DNA of 33,656 nucleotides from Cellulomonas sp. (GCA_017882855.1 JADGOR010000013.1:1-33656); one strand, 5' to 3'; numbered from the stretch's first letter, positions 16,641 to 25,144 are shown. Notes: generated by a model not told the origin, from the letters alone. Numbers and translations are program-made.

Positions 16641-17372
16641 TCAGACCGTCCGGCGCCGCAGCGTCAAGGAGCCGAGAGCGATGGCGCCGACGATGAAGGC
16701 GACGAGCACCACCACCTCCGACCAGATCTGGCCCGGGTCGCCGCTCATCGACAGATCCTTCATCGCTTGCACCCCGTAGGTGAGCGGCATCACCCGCGAG
16801 ATCGCCTCGAGAGCGGCCGGCATCTGCTCGCGCGGCATCACCAGACCGCCCAGGATGAGCTGCGGGAAGATGATCGCCGGCATGAACTGCACGGCCTGGA
16901 ACTCGGTGCTCGCAAAGGCTGATGCGACGAGCCCGAGCGAGGTCCCTACCAACGCCACCAGCGCGGCGACCATGATGATCGCCCATAGCGGCCCGGGCAT
17001 GTCCATGCCCAGAGCACCAACCGAGAACGTGGTCACGACGACCGCCTGGATGGTGGCGACCAGCCCGAAGGCCAGCCCGTAGCCCAGGACGAAGTCGACC
17101 TTGCCGAGCGGACTCGCCATCAGCCGCTCGAGGGTCCCGGACTTCCGCTCACGCAGGGTGGCGACACTCGTCACGAGGAACATCACGATCAGCGGGAAGA
17201 CCCCCAGCAACAGGGGTCCGAACTGGTCGAGGACGCGGGTGTTGTTGAACATCCACGCGATGAGCCAGAGCAGCAAGCACGGAAGCCCCATCAGGAGCAC
17301 GAGGGTGCGCGGGTCGTGCCGTAGCTGGCGCAGCACGCGCGCGCTGGTCGCCAGGGTGCGGTGCACGTTCAT
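16641..17372 (-). CDS. ABC-2 type exporter permease
   Basis: Membrane subunit (243 aa) of an ABC-2 exporter. A short cytoplasmic start (MNVHRTLATSARVLRQLRHDPRTL) is followed by about six hydrophobic segments, the first at VLLMGLPCLLLWLIAWMF. The family loop RERKSGTLERLMASPLGKVDFVLGY follows, then a late hydrophobic block with PQLILGGLVMPREQMPAALEAISRVMPLTYGVQAMKDL, typical of DrrB/NodJ-like proteins. Its ATG overlaps the ATPase stop by 4 bp. Substrate unknown; such pairs often export drugs or antibiotics. Confidence 0.92.
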   Translation of the reverse strand: MNVHRTLATSARVLRQLRHDPRTLVLLMGLPCLLLWLIAWMFNNTRVLDQFGPLLLGVFPLIVMFLVTSVATLRERKSGTLERLMASPLGKVDFVLGYGLAFGLVATIQAVVVTTFSVGALGMDMPGPLWAIIMVAALVALVGTSLGLVASAFASTEFQAVQFMPAIIFPQLILGGLVMPREQMPAALEAISRVMPLTYGVQAMKDLSMSGDPGQIWSEVVVLVAFIVGAIALGSLTLRRRTV

Positions 17373-18124
17373 CGGGCCACCTCCGTCCGCTCGACCAGGG
17401 TCAGGAACGCCTGGTCGGCGTCGTCCGCGCCGGTGCGTTCGAACAGCTCCGGCAGCGTCACGTCGGCGAGCAGGTCACCGTTGCGGAGGAGCAGCAAGCG
17501 GTCGCAACGGGTCGCCTCGTCCATCACGTGGCTCGAGACGAGCACGGTCCTCGCGTCCGCCGCGAGCCGCGCGAACAGCGCCCACAGGTCGCGGCGCAGT
17601 ACCGGGTCCAGGCCGACGGTCGGCTCGTCGAGCACCAGCACCTCAGGATCACCGACGAGGGCGACCGCGAGCGAGACGCGGGACGTCTCGCCTCCGGAGA
17701 GCCGCGAGACGCGGGTCTTGGCGTACCGGGTGAGGTCGACCGCTCCGATGGCGCGGGCCACCGAGTCGCCGTCCGTCCCGAGGACCGAGGCGAAGTACTT
17801 GAGGTTCTCCTCGACGGTGAGGTCGGCGTACACGCTCGGCGCTTGAGTCACGTAACCGACCCGGTGCCGCAGGCTCGGGTCACCCGCGGGCATGCCGAGC
17901 ACCGTGATGGTGCCGCTCTCGACCAGCTGCACCCCGACGATGGCGCGCATCAGGGTGGACTTCCCGCTGCCGCTCGGACCGAGCAGCCCGACGAGCTGAC
18001 CGCTCGGCACGTCCAGGTCGAGCCCGTGCAGGACCTCGTTCTTGCCGCGGCGGACCACCAGTCCGCGCGAGACGATCGCGCTCGAGTGCTCGTCGGCGTG
18101 GCTCCCCTGCGATAAATTCCCCAT
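17369..18124 (-). CDS. ABC exporter ATP-binding protein
   Basis: Single-domain ABC ATPase (251 aa) paired with the ABC-2 permease. Walker A GPSGSGKST, Q-loop YVTQAPSVYADLTVEENL, signature LSGGETSRVSLAVAL, Walker B VLVLDEPTVGLDP and H-loop SSHVMDEATRC are all intact. The ATG at 18124 lies 7 nt after a CATAAT -10 box (18137-18132), itself 17 bp after TTGCGG, so the message is probably leaderless. An AATTCC-N8-GGAATT inverted repeat spans the start codon and the -10. The gene follows a TetR-type regulator by 54 bp on the same strand. A further upstream open stretch to 18175 is not needed. Confidence 0.93.
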   Translation of the reverse strand: MGNLSQGSHADEHSSAIVSRGLVVRRGKNEVLHGLDLDVPSGQLVGLLGPSGSGKSTLMRAIVGVQLVESGTITVLGMPAGDPSLRHRVGYVTQAPSVYADLTVEENLKYFASVLGTDGDSVARAIGAVDLTRYAKTRVSRLSGGETSRVSLAVALVGDPEVLVLDEPTVGLDPVLRRDLWALFARLAADARTVLVSSHVMDEATRCDRLLLLRNGDLLADVTLPELFERTGADDADQAFLTLVERTEVAR

Positions 18125-18134
18125 GTGAGGAATT
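18115..18134. promoter_or_regulatory. Candidate TetR operator over the ABC exporter start
   Basis: AATTCC, 8 bp, GGAATT: a 20-bp inverted repeat in an AT-rich island, between the TetR gene and the ABC ATPase gene. It covers the ATPase start codon and part of the -10 box. The size and symmetry suit a TetR-type dimer. Only one copy was found. Confidence 0.6.
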
Positions 18135-18160
18135 ATGCTCCCCGGCCTCGGGTCCCGCAA
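18132..18160 (-). promoter_or_regulatory. Promoter of the ABC exporter operon (leaderless)
   Basis: TTGCGG (18160-18155), 17-bp spacer, CATAAT (18137-18132), then 7 nt to the ATG at 18124. The -10 is one base from consensus; the -35 matches at TTG only. Transcription would begin at or next to the start codon. Confidence 0.6.
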
Positions 18161-18178
18161 GGGTGTCGGTGCCATGCC

Positions 18179-18790
18179 TCAGTCCTCCGGTGGATCCAGG
18201 TAGCGCTGCAGCGTCGGTCCGACCCAGCGGACGACGTCCTCGACATCGGTCGAGACGAGCGGTTCGGCCTCGAAGATGAAACGCACCGCCACGAGCCCGA
18301 AGATCTGGCTGACCAAGAGCGAGGCTCTCAGCTCTTGCTCCCGGCCACCCGAAGCGGCAACCACACGTCCGAAGATCTCCTTCAGCAGGAATTCCCGGAA
18401 GCGGTCGAGCTCGGCCGGCTGGGTCGTCAGCGACGCGACCAGGGCCCGCATCCGCTGGCGCCCTGGGGGGTTGTCCCAGATGGCCAGGAAAGAGCGCACC
18501 AGGTGCTCGCCGCGCTGCTCGGGGGGCACCGCGAGCACGGCTGCAACCATGCGTTCCGGCTGAGCCGGGATGTCGTTCGCCGCGGCGAACAGGTTCGACT
18601 TCGCGCCGAAGTAGTGCCGGACCAGCGCCGGGTCGACGGCCGCCCGGCGCGAGATCGCCCGTACGCTCGCGGCCAGATAGCCCCGCTCGGCGAACTCGGC
18701 CCGCGCCGCGTCGAGGATCCTGTCACGGGTGCCCGAACCTGCGGCCCGCCGCCCGCGACCGGGTGGGGCGCCGACACCGTCGGTGCTCAC
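18179..18790 (-). CDS. TetR-family transcriptional regulator
   Basis: TetR-type repressor (203 aa). DNA-binding domain: TRDRILDAARAEFAERGYLAASVRAISRRAAVDPALVRHYFGAKSNLFAAA at about residues 21-71, followed by an alpha-helical ligand domain resembling the TetR C-terminal domain of exporter regulators (FLAIWDNPPGRQRMRALVASL). The start is a GTG at 18790. It sits directly upstream of the ABC-2 exporter genes on the same strand, with a 20-bp inverted repeat at their promoter. The likely job is ligand-controlled repression of that exporter; the ligand is unknown. Confidence 0.92.
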   Translation of the reverse strand: MSTDGVGAPPGRGRRAAGSGTRDRILDAARAEFAERGYLAASVRAISRRAAVDPALVRHYFGAKSNLFAAANDIPAQPERMVAAVLAVPPEQRGEHLVRSFLAIWDNPPGRQRMRALVASLTTQPAELDRFREFLLKEIFGRVVAASGGREQELRASLLVSQIFGLVAVRFIFEAEPLVSTDVEDVVRWVGPTLQRYLDPPED

Positions 18791-18826
18791 CGCGATCGAC
18801 CTGCCCTCAACCGGCCCGACCAGCCC

Positions 18827-19696
18827 TTACAGCGGGTACGCGAGGAAGAACGCCTTCATCACGCCGGCCGGCCCCTTCGCGACGAACAGCGCCGTTCCGT
18901 TGACCCAGACGACCGTCTCGGTCTTGTCACTGTTCTGGACGAAGTAGTAGACGCCGGTGGCCTGTCCGGCGACCGTGACGGGTCCGGTCTCCGGGGCTGC
19001 CGGTGGTACGGCGGCCGCGGAGGTGGAGGCACTAGCCGTCGCGGACGCACTCGGCGATGCGGCCGCAGCTGTCGGCGCCGGGGTGGCCGAGGCCAGCACT
19101 GTGGGGTCGAGGTAGAGCCCGATCGCTGCCTTGGCGCTCGGCTCGTCCGCATACTGCTCGGCGTAGACCGAGAGCGGCGCGGCGCTCGAGCCGTCGGAGT
19201 AACCGAGCCGCCAGGACTCGATCGCGCCGCTCGTCGCGGCGGCGTCGCGCTCCGCCGAGACCAGTGCATAGGACAGCACCTTGGTTGGCTGCGCCTTGAG
19301 GAACGCCGTGGCGTCCGCCGGTAGCGGCGAGGGCGAGACCGTCGGCGTCGGCTGCGGGAGGGTCACGGTGCTGGCAGGAAGCGTGACCGCCGGGGCGGCG
19401 CTGCCACCACGAGAGCTCACGATCATCACGGCGATCACCGCGAGCACCACCACTCCACCGGCAATCGCCCAGGTCAGGGGTCGCTTCCACCAGGGCTTCG
19501 CGGGCGCCTCCGTCACTGCGCCCGGGAACCCGGCGCCGGCGACGACGGGGCTCAGCCTCCCGGTGAGCTTGTCATCGGGCTCGACGATCGTGGGCTGGTA
19601 CGGCGCTTCCTCCTCGGGAGCGCTCCATCGGAACCCCTCGAGCGGGTTCCCACCAACCCCCGGGTCGCCGTTCGAACCGCCGGTCGGCTCAGTCAT
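18827..19696 (-). CDS. Membrane-anchored protein of unknown function
   Basis: I do not recognise a characterised family. The 289-aa protein has a 75-residue cytoplasmic part rich in Gly, Pro and acidic residues, one membrane segment (LTWAIAGGVVVLAVIAVMIV), then an outer domain. That domain contains a Pro/Thr/Ser linker, a globular part (FLKAQPTKVLSYALVSAERDAA to GLYLDPTVLAS), a low-complexity Ala/Ser/Thr/Pro stretch of about 50 residues, and a C-terminal block VYYFVQNSDKTETVVWVNGTALFVAKGP. The start at 19696 has GAGGAG eight bases upstream. It is divergent from radA. Low-complexity linkers suggest exposure in or beyond the cell wall. Confidence 0.8.
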   Translation of the reverse strand: MTEPTGGSNGDPGVGGNPLEGFRWSAPEEEAPYQPTIVEPDDKLTGRLSPVVAGAGFPGAVTEAPAKPWWKRPLTWAIAGGVVVLAVIAVMIVSSRGGSAAPAVTLPASTVTLPQPTPTVSPSPLPADATAFLKAQPTKVLSYALVSAERDAAATSGAIESWRLGYSDGSSAAPLSVYAEQYADEPSAKAAIGLYLDPTVLASATPAPTAAAASPSASATASASTSAAAVPPAAPETGPVTVAGQATGVYYFVQNSDKTETVVWVNGTALFVAKGPAGVMKAFFLAYPL

Positions 19697-19842
19697 CAGG
19701 GCATCTCCTCGCCATTGGGCGTCATAGGTGGCGGCTCGCCCGGCGAGCCCGCTTCCCCAGCAGCCTAGAACGTCCGACGATGCGGACCACACGCGAACGC
19801 GCCACCCCTTCTCCCGGATCGCCGGGGTGCGCCGCTCCGGAG

Positions 19843-19877
19843 CCGTGTCGGTGACACGGGCTAGCGTTCAGGTCGTG
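19843..19877 (+). promoter_or_regulatory. radA promoter with 17-bp inverted repeat
   Basis: CCGTGTC-GGT-GACACGG (19843-19859) is a perfect 7-bp-arm inverted repeat that ends two bases before a TAGCGT -10-like box (19862-19867). The GTG start follows 7 nt later (19875), so a leaderless message is likely. The repeat is not a standard LexA box. It may be an operator. Confidence 0.45.
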
Positions 19878-21278
19878 GCCACCAGCACCAGCAAGACCGT
19901 GCGCCCACCGCGCGCCACTTACCAGTGTGTCGAGTGTGGTTGGGGCGCCACCAAGTGGGTCGGACGGTGCGGCGAGTGCCAAGCATGGGGAACCCTGGTC
20001 GACGCCGCGGCGCCCACCTCGGGCCCACGCACATCGGCGGCCACCTCGCTGCGCCGTCCCGCTCAGCCGATCGGCGACATCGACATCGAGACCGCACGGG
20101 CCCAGTCCACGGGGGTGCCCGAGTTCGACCGGGTTCTCGGCGGCGGCCTGGTTCCCGGCGCCGTCGTGCTGGTCGCGGGCGAGCCGGGAGCGGGGAAGTC
20201 CACCCTCTTGCTCGATGTCGCCGCTCGAGCCGCCCAGCGCGGCCAGACGGTGCTCTACGTCACCGGCGAGGAGTCGGCTGGTCAGGTCCGGCTCCGCGCC
20301 GAGCGCATCGGCGCGCTCGCACCACGGTTGCTCCTCGCGGCGGAGACGGATCTGTCCGCCGTCCTCGCCCAGGTCGAGCGCGCGACTCCAGCGCTCCTCG
20401 TCGTCGACTCGGTTCAGACCATCGCCTCGGCCCAGGTGGACGGGACCGCCGGCGGGGTGAGCCAGATCCGCGAGGTGGCCGCGGCGCTCATCGCGGTCTC
20501 CAAGGAGCGCTCGATGTCGACGCTGCTGGTAGGTCACGTCACCAAGGACGGAAGCCTCGCCGGTCCGCGCGTCCTGGAGCACCTCGTCGACGTCGTTTGC
20601 CAGTTCGAGGGCGAAAGGCACACCCGGCTCCGGCTGCTCCGAGCCGTCAAGAACCGCTACGGCCCGACCGACGAGGTGGGCTGCTTCGACCTCACCGAGA
20701 CCGGCATCGAGGGGCTCGCGGACCCGAGCGGCCTCTTCCTCTCGCACGAGAGCGGCCACGTGCCCGGGACCTGCGTGACCATCACGCTCGAGGGCCGCCG
20801 GCCGTTGGCGACCGAGATCCAGGCGCTCGTCGCCGGCTCACCGCTGGCGAACCCGCGCCGCACCACGAGCGGCGTCGACTCGAGCCGCCTCGCGATGGTC
20901 CTCGCGGTCCTTCAGCGCCGGCTCTCGGCGCGCCTCGCCGATCAGGACGTCTACGTCTCGACCATCGGTGGCGCGCGGGCCGGCGAACCCGCGGCCGATC
21001 TGGCCCTCGCGCTCGCCGTGGTGAGCTCGCGCGAGAACCTCGCGCTCCGCCCGCGCCTGGTCGCGCTCGGCGAGGTGGGCCTCGCCGGCGAGATCCGCCC
21101 GGTGTCCGGCCTCGCCCGCCGCCTCTCGGAAGCCGCCCGCCTCGGCTTCACGACGGCGGTTGTCCCCCGGCACCCCGGCGATCGCCCGGTTGCGCCGGCG
21201 GGGATGCAGTTGATAGAGGTCGGCGATCTCGCCGAAGCCGTGGCCAGAAGTCGCGAGCCACAGGTGCGCACGACCTGA
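19875..21278 (+). CDS. radA: DNA repair protein RadA
   Basis: RecA-like ATPase (467 aa) that promotes branch migration in recombinational repair. N-terminal zinc finger C18-x2-C21-x10-C32-x2-C35. Walker A GEPGAGKST is at 102-110, Walker B is LLVVDSVQT, and the RadA motif reads KNRYG (usual form KNRFG). The C-terminal Lon-protease-like domain follows (STIGGARAGEPAADLALALAV, GEVGLAGEIRPV). I start at the GTG at 19875, since the zinc finger begins soon after and the 49 residues of open frame upstream do not match the family. disA follows after 24 bp; in actinobacteria and Bacillus these genes are regular neighbours and their products interact. Confidence 0.97.
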   Translation: MATSTSKTVRPPRATYQCVECGWGATKWVGRCGECQAWGTLVDAAAPTSGPRTSAATSLRRPAQPIGDIDIETARAQSTGVPEFDRVLGGGLVPGAVVLVAGEPGAGKSTLLLDVAARAAQRGQTVLYVTGEESAGQVRLRAERIGALAPRLLLAAETDLSAVLAQVERATPALLVVDSVQTIASAQVDGTAGGVSQIREVAAALIAVSKERSMSTLLVGHVTKDGSLAGPRVLEHLVDVVCQFEGERHTRLRLLRAVKNRYGPTDEVGCFDLTETGIEGLADPSGLFLSHESGHVPGTCVTITLEGRRPLATEIQALVAGSPLANPRRTTSGVDSSRLAMVLAVLQRRLSARLADQDVYVSTIGGARAGEPAADLALALAVVSSRENLALRPRLVALGEVGLAGEIRPVSGLARRLSEAARLGFTTAVVPRHPGDRPVAPAGMQLIEVGDLAEAVARSREPQVRTT

Positions 21279-21302
21279 ACCCGGGCCGCATAAGATTTGG
21301 CC

Positions 21303-22388
21303 ATGGCCATCACGGAACACGTCGCGGACGAGCAGCTGCGCGCAACCCTTGCCGCGGTCGCGCCCGGCACGGATCTGCGTGACGGCCTCGATCGGATCCT
21401 CCGTGGGCGCACCGGGGCGCTGATCGTTCTCGGGTACGACAAGACCGTCGAGTCGATCTGCTCGGGCGGATTCACCCTGGACGTCGAGTTCTCGGCGACC
21501 CGGCTGCGCGAGCTCTGCAAGATGGACGGCGCCGTCGTCGTCGACCGCGACCTCAAGCACATCGCTCGCGCGGCCGTGCAGCTCCTCCCCGATCCGACGA
21601 TCGAGACAACCGAGTCGGGCACCCGGCACCGGACCGCTGAGCGGGTCGCCAAGCAGACCGGCTACCCGGTCATCTCGGTCAGCCAGTCGATGCGGATCGT
21701 CGCGCTCTACGTGGGCGACGTCCGATACGTCCTCGAGGACACCGACGCGATCCTCTCGAAGGCGAACCAGGCCCTGTCGACGCTCGAGCGCTACAAGGCC
21801 CGTCTCGACGAGGTCGGCGGCACGCTCTCCGCCCTCGAGATCGAGGACCTGGTCACCGTGCGCGACGTCTCCGCGGTGGTGCAGCGACTAGAGATGGTCC
21901 GACGCATCTCGGAGGAGATCTCCGGCTACGGCATCGAGCTCGGTACCGAGGGGCGGCTGCTGGCCCTGCAGCTGGGCGAGCTGATCGGCGGGCTCGGGAC
22001 GGATCGCGAGCAGGTCATCCGCGACTACGTGGACCTGGCGCGCAAGGCGCGCACACTGGTGGAGGTGCAGGCCAACCTGGCCGCGCTGGACGGCTCCGAG
22101 CTGCTCGACCTCGCGCACATCGCGCAGGTCCTCGGTCTCGCCGGCCCGACCGAGACGCTGGACGTCGCCGTCGGCCCGCGTGGTTACCGCTTGCTCTCGA
22201 AGGTGCCGCGCATCCCGGGTGCGATCGTCGACCGCTTGGTCAACCACTTCGGCGGCCTGCAGAAACTCCTCGCGGCCGGGATCGAAGACCTGATGGCCGT
22301 GGACGGCGTCGGCGAGCAGCGCGCGCGGGCGGTCCGCGAGGGCTTGTCACGACTCGCGGAGTCCAGCATCCTCGAGCGCTACGTCTGA
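21303..22388 (+). CDS. disA: DNA integrity scanning protein DisA (diadenylate cyclase)
   Basis: Makes cyclic di-AMP from two ATP and scans DNA for branched structures. The N-terminal cyclase domain carries the catalytic DGA motif (residues 75-77) and RHR motif (108-110), at nearly the same positions as in Bacillus DisA. A helical spine follows, and the C-terminal DNA-binding domain has helix-hairpin-helix motifs ([34 protein letters not shown]). Length 361 aa is typical. TAAGAT (21291-21296) lies 6 nt before the ATG, within the short radA-disA gap, so disA probably has its own leaderless transcript in addition to read-through from radA. Confidence 0.97.
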   Translation: MAITEHVADEQLRATLAAVAPGTDLRDGLDRILRGRTGALIVLGYDKTVESICSGGFTLDVEFSATRLRELCKMDGAVVVDRDLKHIARAAVQLLPDPTIETTESGTRHRTAERVAKQTGYPVISVSQSMRIVALYVGDVRYVLEDTDAILSKANQALSTLERYKARLDEVGGTLSALEIEDLVTVRDVSAVVQRLEMVRRISEEISGYGIELGTEGRLLALQLGELIGGLGTDREQVIRDYVDLARKARTLVEVQANLAALDGSELLDLAHIAQVLGLAGPTETLDVAVGPRGYRLLSKVPRIPGAIVDRLVNHFGGLQKLLAAGIEDLMAVDGVGEQRARAVREGLSRLAESSILERYV

Positions 22389-22440
22389 CGACGTCGCAGC
22401 GCCGCGAATCTCGTGACGTCGCTGAACCTCGCAACGGCGC

Positions 22441-23028
22441 TCAGTTGAGCGTGAACACCACCGCGTCGCTGTTCGCGCCGAGCAGGGAACCCGCGGCCTT
22501 GTAGGTGCCGCTGCGGGGCACCGCCAGCCCTGCCGGGCAGCCCTGTGTCGATCGGATCCGGTCCCAGGCGACGGTCGCCGTCCCCTTGTCGCCCGCGGCC
22601 AGGAGCAGCAGCGGGGTCGCCGGCGGGGCAGTCGCGGGGCAGTCCGCGCTCGACCAGATGCGATCCGAGCCCGAGGTGATGACCAGCTGGCGGCTCGCGT
22701 CGCTCATCGTCAAGGTGCACGCCGTCCTGCCGGTGTTGACGGCGGTCAGCGTGAAGGACGGCGTCTCGCTGGCGGCATAGGCCTGTGCCGAGGCGGTGAG
22801 CGTGACCTGGAGCGACGCGGCGACGCAGCCGGCGCCGCCGGATGGTGCGGCTGTCGTCGATGGGGACGACGTCGGACCTGCCTGGTGGCCGGACGACGAC
22901 TTGCCAGCGCGGGCCAAGAACGCCCAGAGCAGGGCGACCAGGCAGATGGCGACGGCGATCACGATCAGGCGGCGGATCCAGTACACCCGCGCACCCTCGG
23001 GACCCACCGGGTGCATGACGTAACTCAT
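22441..23028 (-). CDS. Membrane-anchored extracytoplasmic protein of unknown function
   Basis: 195 aa with an N-terminal membrane helix (VYWIRRLIVIAVAICLVALLWAFLARA, about residues 16-42), a Ser/Pro/Thr linker, then a beta-rich outer domain. This domain has four cysteines spread along it (AGCVAASLQV, RTACTLTM, SADCPA, QGCPAGL) and TFxLTAVNTGR-like sequence, resembling immunoglobulin-like DUF4232-type secreted domains. Two disulphides are plausible. The ATG at 23028 has GGAGG four bases upstream. It converges on disA and is divergent from mutY. Function unknown. Confidence 0.82.
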   Translation of the reverse strand: MSYVMHPVGPEGARVYWIRRLIVIAVAICLVALLWAFLARAGKSSSGHQAGPTSSPSTTAAPSGGAGCVAASLQVTLTASAQAYAASETPSFTLTAVNTGRTACTLTMSDASRQLVITSGSDRIWSSADCPATAPPATPLLLLAAGDKGTATVAWDRIRSTQGCPAGLAVPRSGTYKAAGSLLGANSDAVVFTLN

Positions 23029-23150
23029 GCGTCCTCCGATCCCTCGCCACCATGGCATGTCGGCGCACGTCCACGCTACGACCCCACGACGCGCCGGACC
23101 GTGCGGCACGCCGGTGACGGCCACGACGCCGCGCCGGGCACAATGCTCGG

Positions 23151-24128
23151 GTGTCCGGAACGAACGACCCCCACTCGGTCGACCCATCGCCGCTCGTGGG
23201 TCCGCGCGTCGCGGCCGCCCTTCATCGCGCGATCGCCCGGTGGTACGCGGGCCACGCGCGGGCTCTGCCGTGGCGTGACGCCGAGTGCTCCTCGTGGGGG
23301 GTTCTGGTCAGCGAGGTGATGCTCCAGCAGACGCCGGTCAGCAGGGTCGAGCCGGTCTGGCGGCGCTGGCTGGATTCCTGGCCGACGCCGGCCCGGCTCG
23401 CCACCGCGAGTCCCGCTGATGCGATCCGCGCGTGGGGTCGCCTCGGTTACCCGCGGCGGGCCCTTCGATTGCTCGAGTGCGCCCGGATGATCGTCGAACG
23501 CCACCACGGGGAGGTGCCACGCACGTATGGCGAGCTCACCGCCCTGCCCGGCGTCGGTGACTACACGGCCTCGGCGGTGCTCGTCTTCGGCTACGGCGAA
23601 CGCGCCGTCGTCCTCGACACGAACGTTCGTCGCGTGCTCGCGCGCGTCCTGGCGGGTCGGGCCCTCCCGACGCCACACCTCACCGCGGCGGAACGGGCTC
23701 GCGTCACCGAGGTCCTCCCGCGCCAGCCGGCTCGAGCGGCGGCCTGGGACGTCGGTGTGATGGAGTTCGGCGCGCTCGTCTGCACGGCGACCTCTCCCGA
23801 CTGCGGGGGCTGCCCACTCACCCGGCACTGCGCCTGGTACCAGGCCGGGCTCCCCGCCGGTGACGGCCCGCGACGTCGCGCCCAGCCCTGGGCGGGGTCC
23901 GATCGGCAGGTGCGAGGGCTCATCATGGCGGCATTGTGCGAGTCGGCAGAGCCGATCCCGTACCCGCAGCTCGCCGCGCTGGTCGACGACGGCGCGGAGC
24001 GGTTCGATCGGTGTCTCGCCGCGCTGGTCACGGACGGCTTGGTCCAGAGCGTCACCCGCGCGGGCGGGTCAGGCCGGGCCACCGACCGCAGCGGGCTGAG
24101 CCAAGGCGCCTATCGCCTGCCAAACTGA
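23151..24128 (+). CDS. mutY: A/G-specific adenine glycosylase (MutY-type)
   Basis: Removes adenine mispaired with 8-oxoguanine. Catalytic Glu55 is in SEVMLQQT, the helix-hairpin-helix is LPGVGDYTASAV, and the catalytic Asp156 is in VVLDTNVRR. A 4Fe-4S cluster loop has C211-x6-C218-x2-C221-x5-C227. There is no C-terminal NUDIX-like domain; instead about 80 residues include a winged-helix-like end (YPQLAALVDDGAERFDRCLAALVTDGLVQSV), as in other actinobacterial MutY proteins (325 aa). GTG start at 23151, six bases after CACAAT, suggesting a leaderless message. It converges on argA. Confidence 0.94.
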   Translation: MSGTNDPHSVDPSPLVGPRVAAALHRAIARWYAGHARALPWRDAECSSWGVLVSEVMLQQTPVSRVEPVWRRWLDSWPTPARLATASPADAIRAWGRLGYPRRALRLLECARMIVERHHGEVPRTYGELTALPGVGDYTASAVLVFGYGERAVVLDTNVRRVLARVLAGRALPTPHLTAAERARVTEVLPRQPARAAAWDVGVMEFGALVCTATSPDCGGCPLTRHCAWYQAGLPAGDGPRRRAQPWAGSDRQVRGLIMAALCESAEPIPYPQLAALVDDGAERFDRCLAALVTDGLVQSVTRAGGSGRATDRSGLSQGAYRLPN

Positions 24129-24130
24129 TC

Positions 24131-24184
24131 GAGCTAGCTGAGCCATCTGAGCTAGCTGAGCCATCTGAGCCATCTGAGCTAGCT
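24131..24184. repeat. Six 9-bp tandem units between mutY and argA
   Basis: Units alternate between GAGCTAGCT (A) and GAGCCATCT (B) in the order A B A B B A, followed by a partial GAGCT. The array fills the 50-bp gap between the convergent mutY and argA stops and includes the argA stop codon in its last unit. AGCTAGCT is itself palindromic. It is much less GC-rich than its surroundings. Confidence 0.92.
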
Positions 24185-24691
24185 GAGCTCGAGCAGCATC
24201 CTGGTGTTGCCGAGCGTGTTCGGCTTCATCCGCGCGAGATCGAGGAACTGCGCGACCCCCTCGTCGTGCGATCGGAGCATCTCCGAGAACACCTCCGGGT
24301 CGACCGGCGTCCCCTCGATCGGCACGAACCCGCTGTGGCCGAAGAAGGTGACCTCGAAGGTGAGGCAGAACAGCCGCTTCAGCCCAAGACGACGGGCTCG
24401 GGCGAACAGGCCCTCGAGCAGGGCGCGGCCGACGCCCTTGCGCCGCCAGTCGGGGTGGACGGCCAGGGTGCGCACCTCGCCGAGGTCCTCCCACAGGATG
24501 TGCAGCGCGCCGCAGCCGATGACCGTGCCGTCGGAGTCCTCCGCCACCAGGAACTCCTGGACCGCCTCGTAGTAGCCGATCAGCTCCTTGGCCACGAGCA
24601 GGCGCCGACGCACGAACGGATCGACGAGCGTGTGGATCGCCCGGACGTCGGCCGGCCGGGCGGCGCGGATCAAGAAGAGTTCGCTCGTCAC
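24179..24691 (-). CDS. argA: Amino-acid N-acetyltransferase (ArgA type)
   Basis: GNAT acetyltransferase (170 aa) matching the stand-alone Mycobacterium ArgA, which acetylates L-glutamate or glutamine in the first step of arginine synthesis. Shared blocks: IHTLVDPFV, YEAVQEFLVAE, VIGCGALHILWEDLGEVRTLAV, the acetyl-CoA loop DWRRKGVGRALLEGL, LFCLTFEVTFFGHSGFVPIEGTPV and EMLRSHDEGVAQFLDLARMKPNTLGNTRMLLEL. GTG start at 24691, six bases after TACGGT, suggesting a leaderless message. The TAG stop lies inside the 9-bp repeat array, so the last residue is encoded by the repeat. Confidence 0.93.
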   Translation of the reverse strand: MTSELFLIRAARPADVRAIHTLVDPFVRRRLLVAKELIGYYEAVQEFLVAEDSDGTVIGCGALHILWEDLGEVRTLAVHPDWRRKGVGRALLEGLFARARRLGLKRLFCLTFEVTFFGHSGFVPIEGTPVDPEVFSEMLRSHDEGVAQFLDLARMKPNTLGNTRMLLELS

Positions 24692-24835
24692 AGGCCAACC
24701 GTAATCAGGATTCGTCGTCGGCCGTCACTCCCACCCCGCGACGACGCTGCCCGCGAGCGCCGAGGCCACGCGGCGGGGCCGGATGGATCGGTCCGGGCTG
24801 ACCATCGCATCACTCTCTGCTGATACCATCGCACG

Positions 24836-25144
24836 GTGATGTCAGACACTGACGATGCGATCCTGCGCGTCCTGGCCGATCCCCTGCGGGCTCGGATCGT
24901 GGAGCTGCTCGCGGACGAGCAGCTGTGCACGTGTCACCTGGTCGAGCTGACCGGCGCGCGTCAGACGAACGTGTCCAACCACCTGCGGGCGATGCGCGAG
25001 GCGGGGCTGATCGAGGCCGCACCCGCCGGCCGCTACACCTACTACCGGCTGCGCCCGGAAGCGCTGGACGGCCTCGCCGACCGACTCACCCACCTCGCCG
25101 AGAGCGCCCGGACGAGCGGGCAGACCAGGAGACCGTGCTCATGA
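24836..25144 (+). CDS. arsR: ArsR-family arsenic-responsive repressor
   Basis: Small winged-helix repressor (102 aa). LADPLRARIVELLADEQLCTCHLVEL contains the CxC pair typical of As(III)-sensing ArsR (usual form ELCVCDL). The recognition helix TGARQTNVSNHLRAMREAGLI and wing RYTYYRL follow. Start at the GTG at 24836, six bases after TACCAT (leaderless); an ATG is the next codon. Possible operator elements are a 13-bp inverted repeat GTCAG-ACA-CTGAC (24841-24853) inside the first codons and a direct repeat ACCATCGCA at 24801 and 24825. The stop overlaps the start of the arsenite pump gene (ATGA), forming a two-gene resistance operon. Confidence 0.95.
   Translation: MMSDTDDAILRVLADPLRARIVELLADEQLCTCHLVELTGARQTNVSNHLRAMREAGLIEAAPAGRYTYYRLRPEALDGLADRLTHLAESARTSGQTRRPCS

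Noticed and set aside
19728-19874. Longer N-terminus of RadA from an in-frame start at 19728
   Set aside because: The extra 49 residues do not resemble RadA, while the GTG at 19875 sits 7 nt after a -10 box and just before the zinc finger.
24131-24184. CRISPR array
   Set aside because: Units are 9 bp, directly adjacent, with no spacers and no cas genes in the window.
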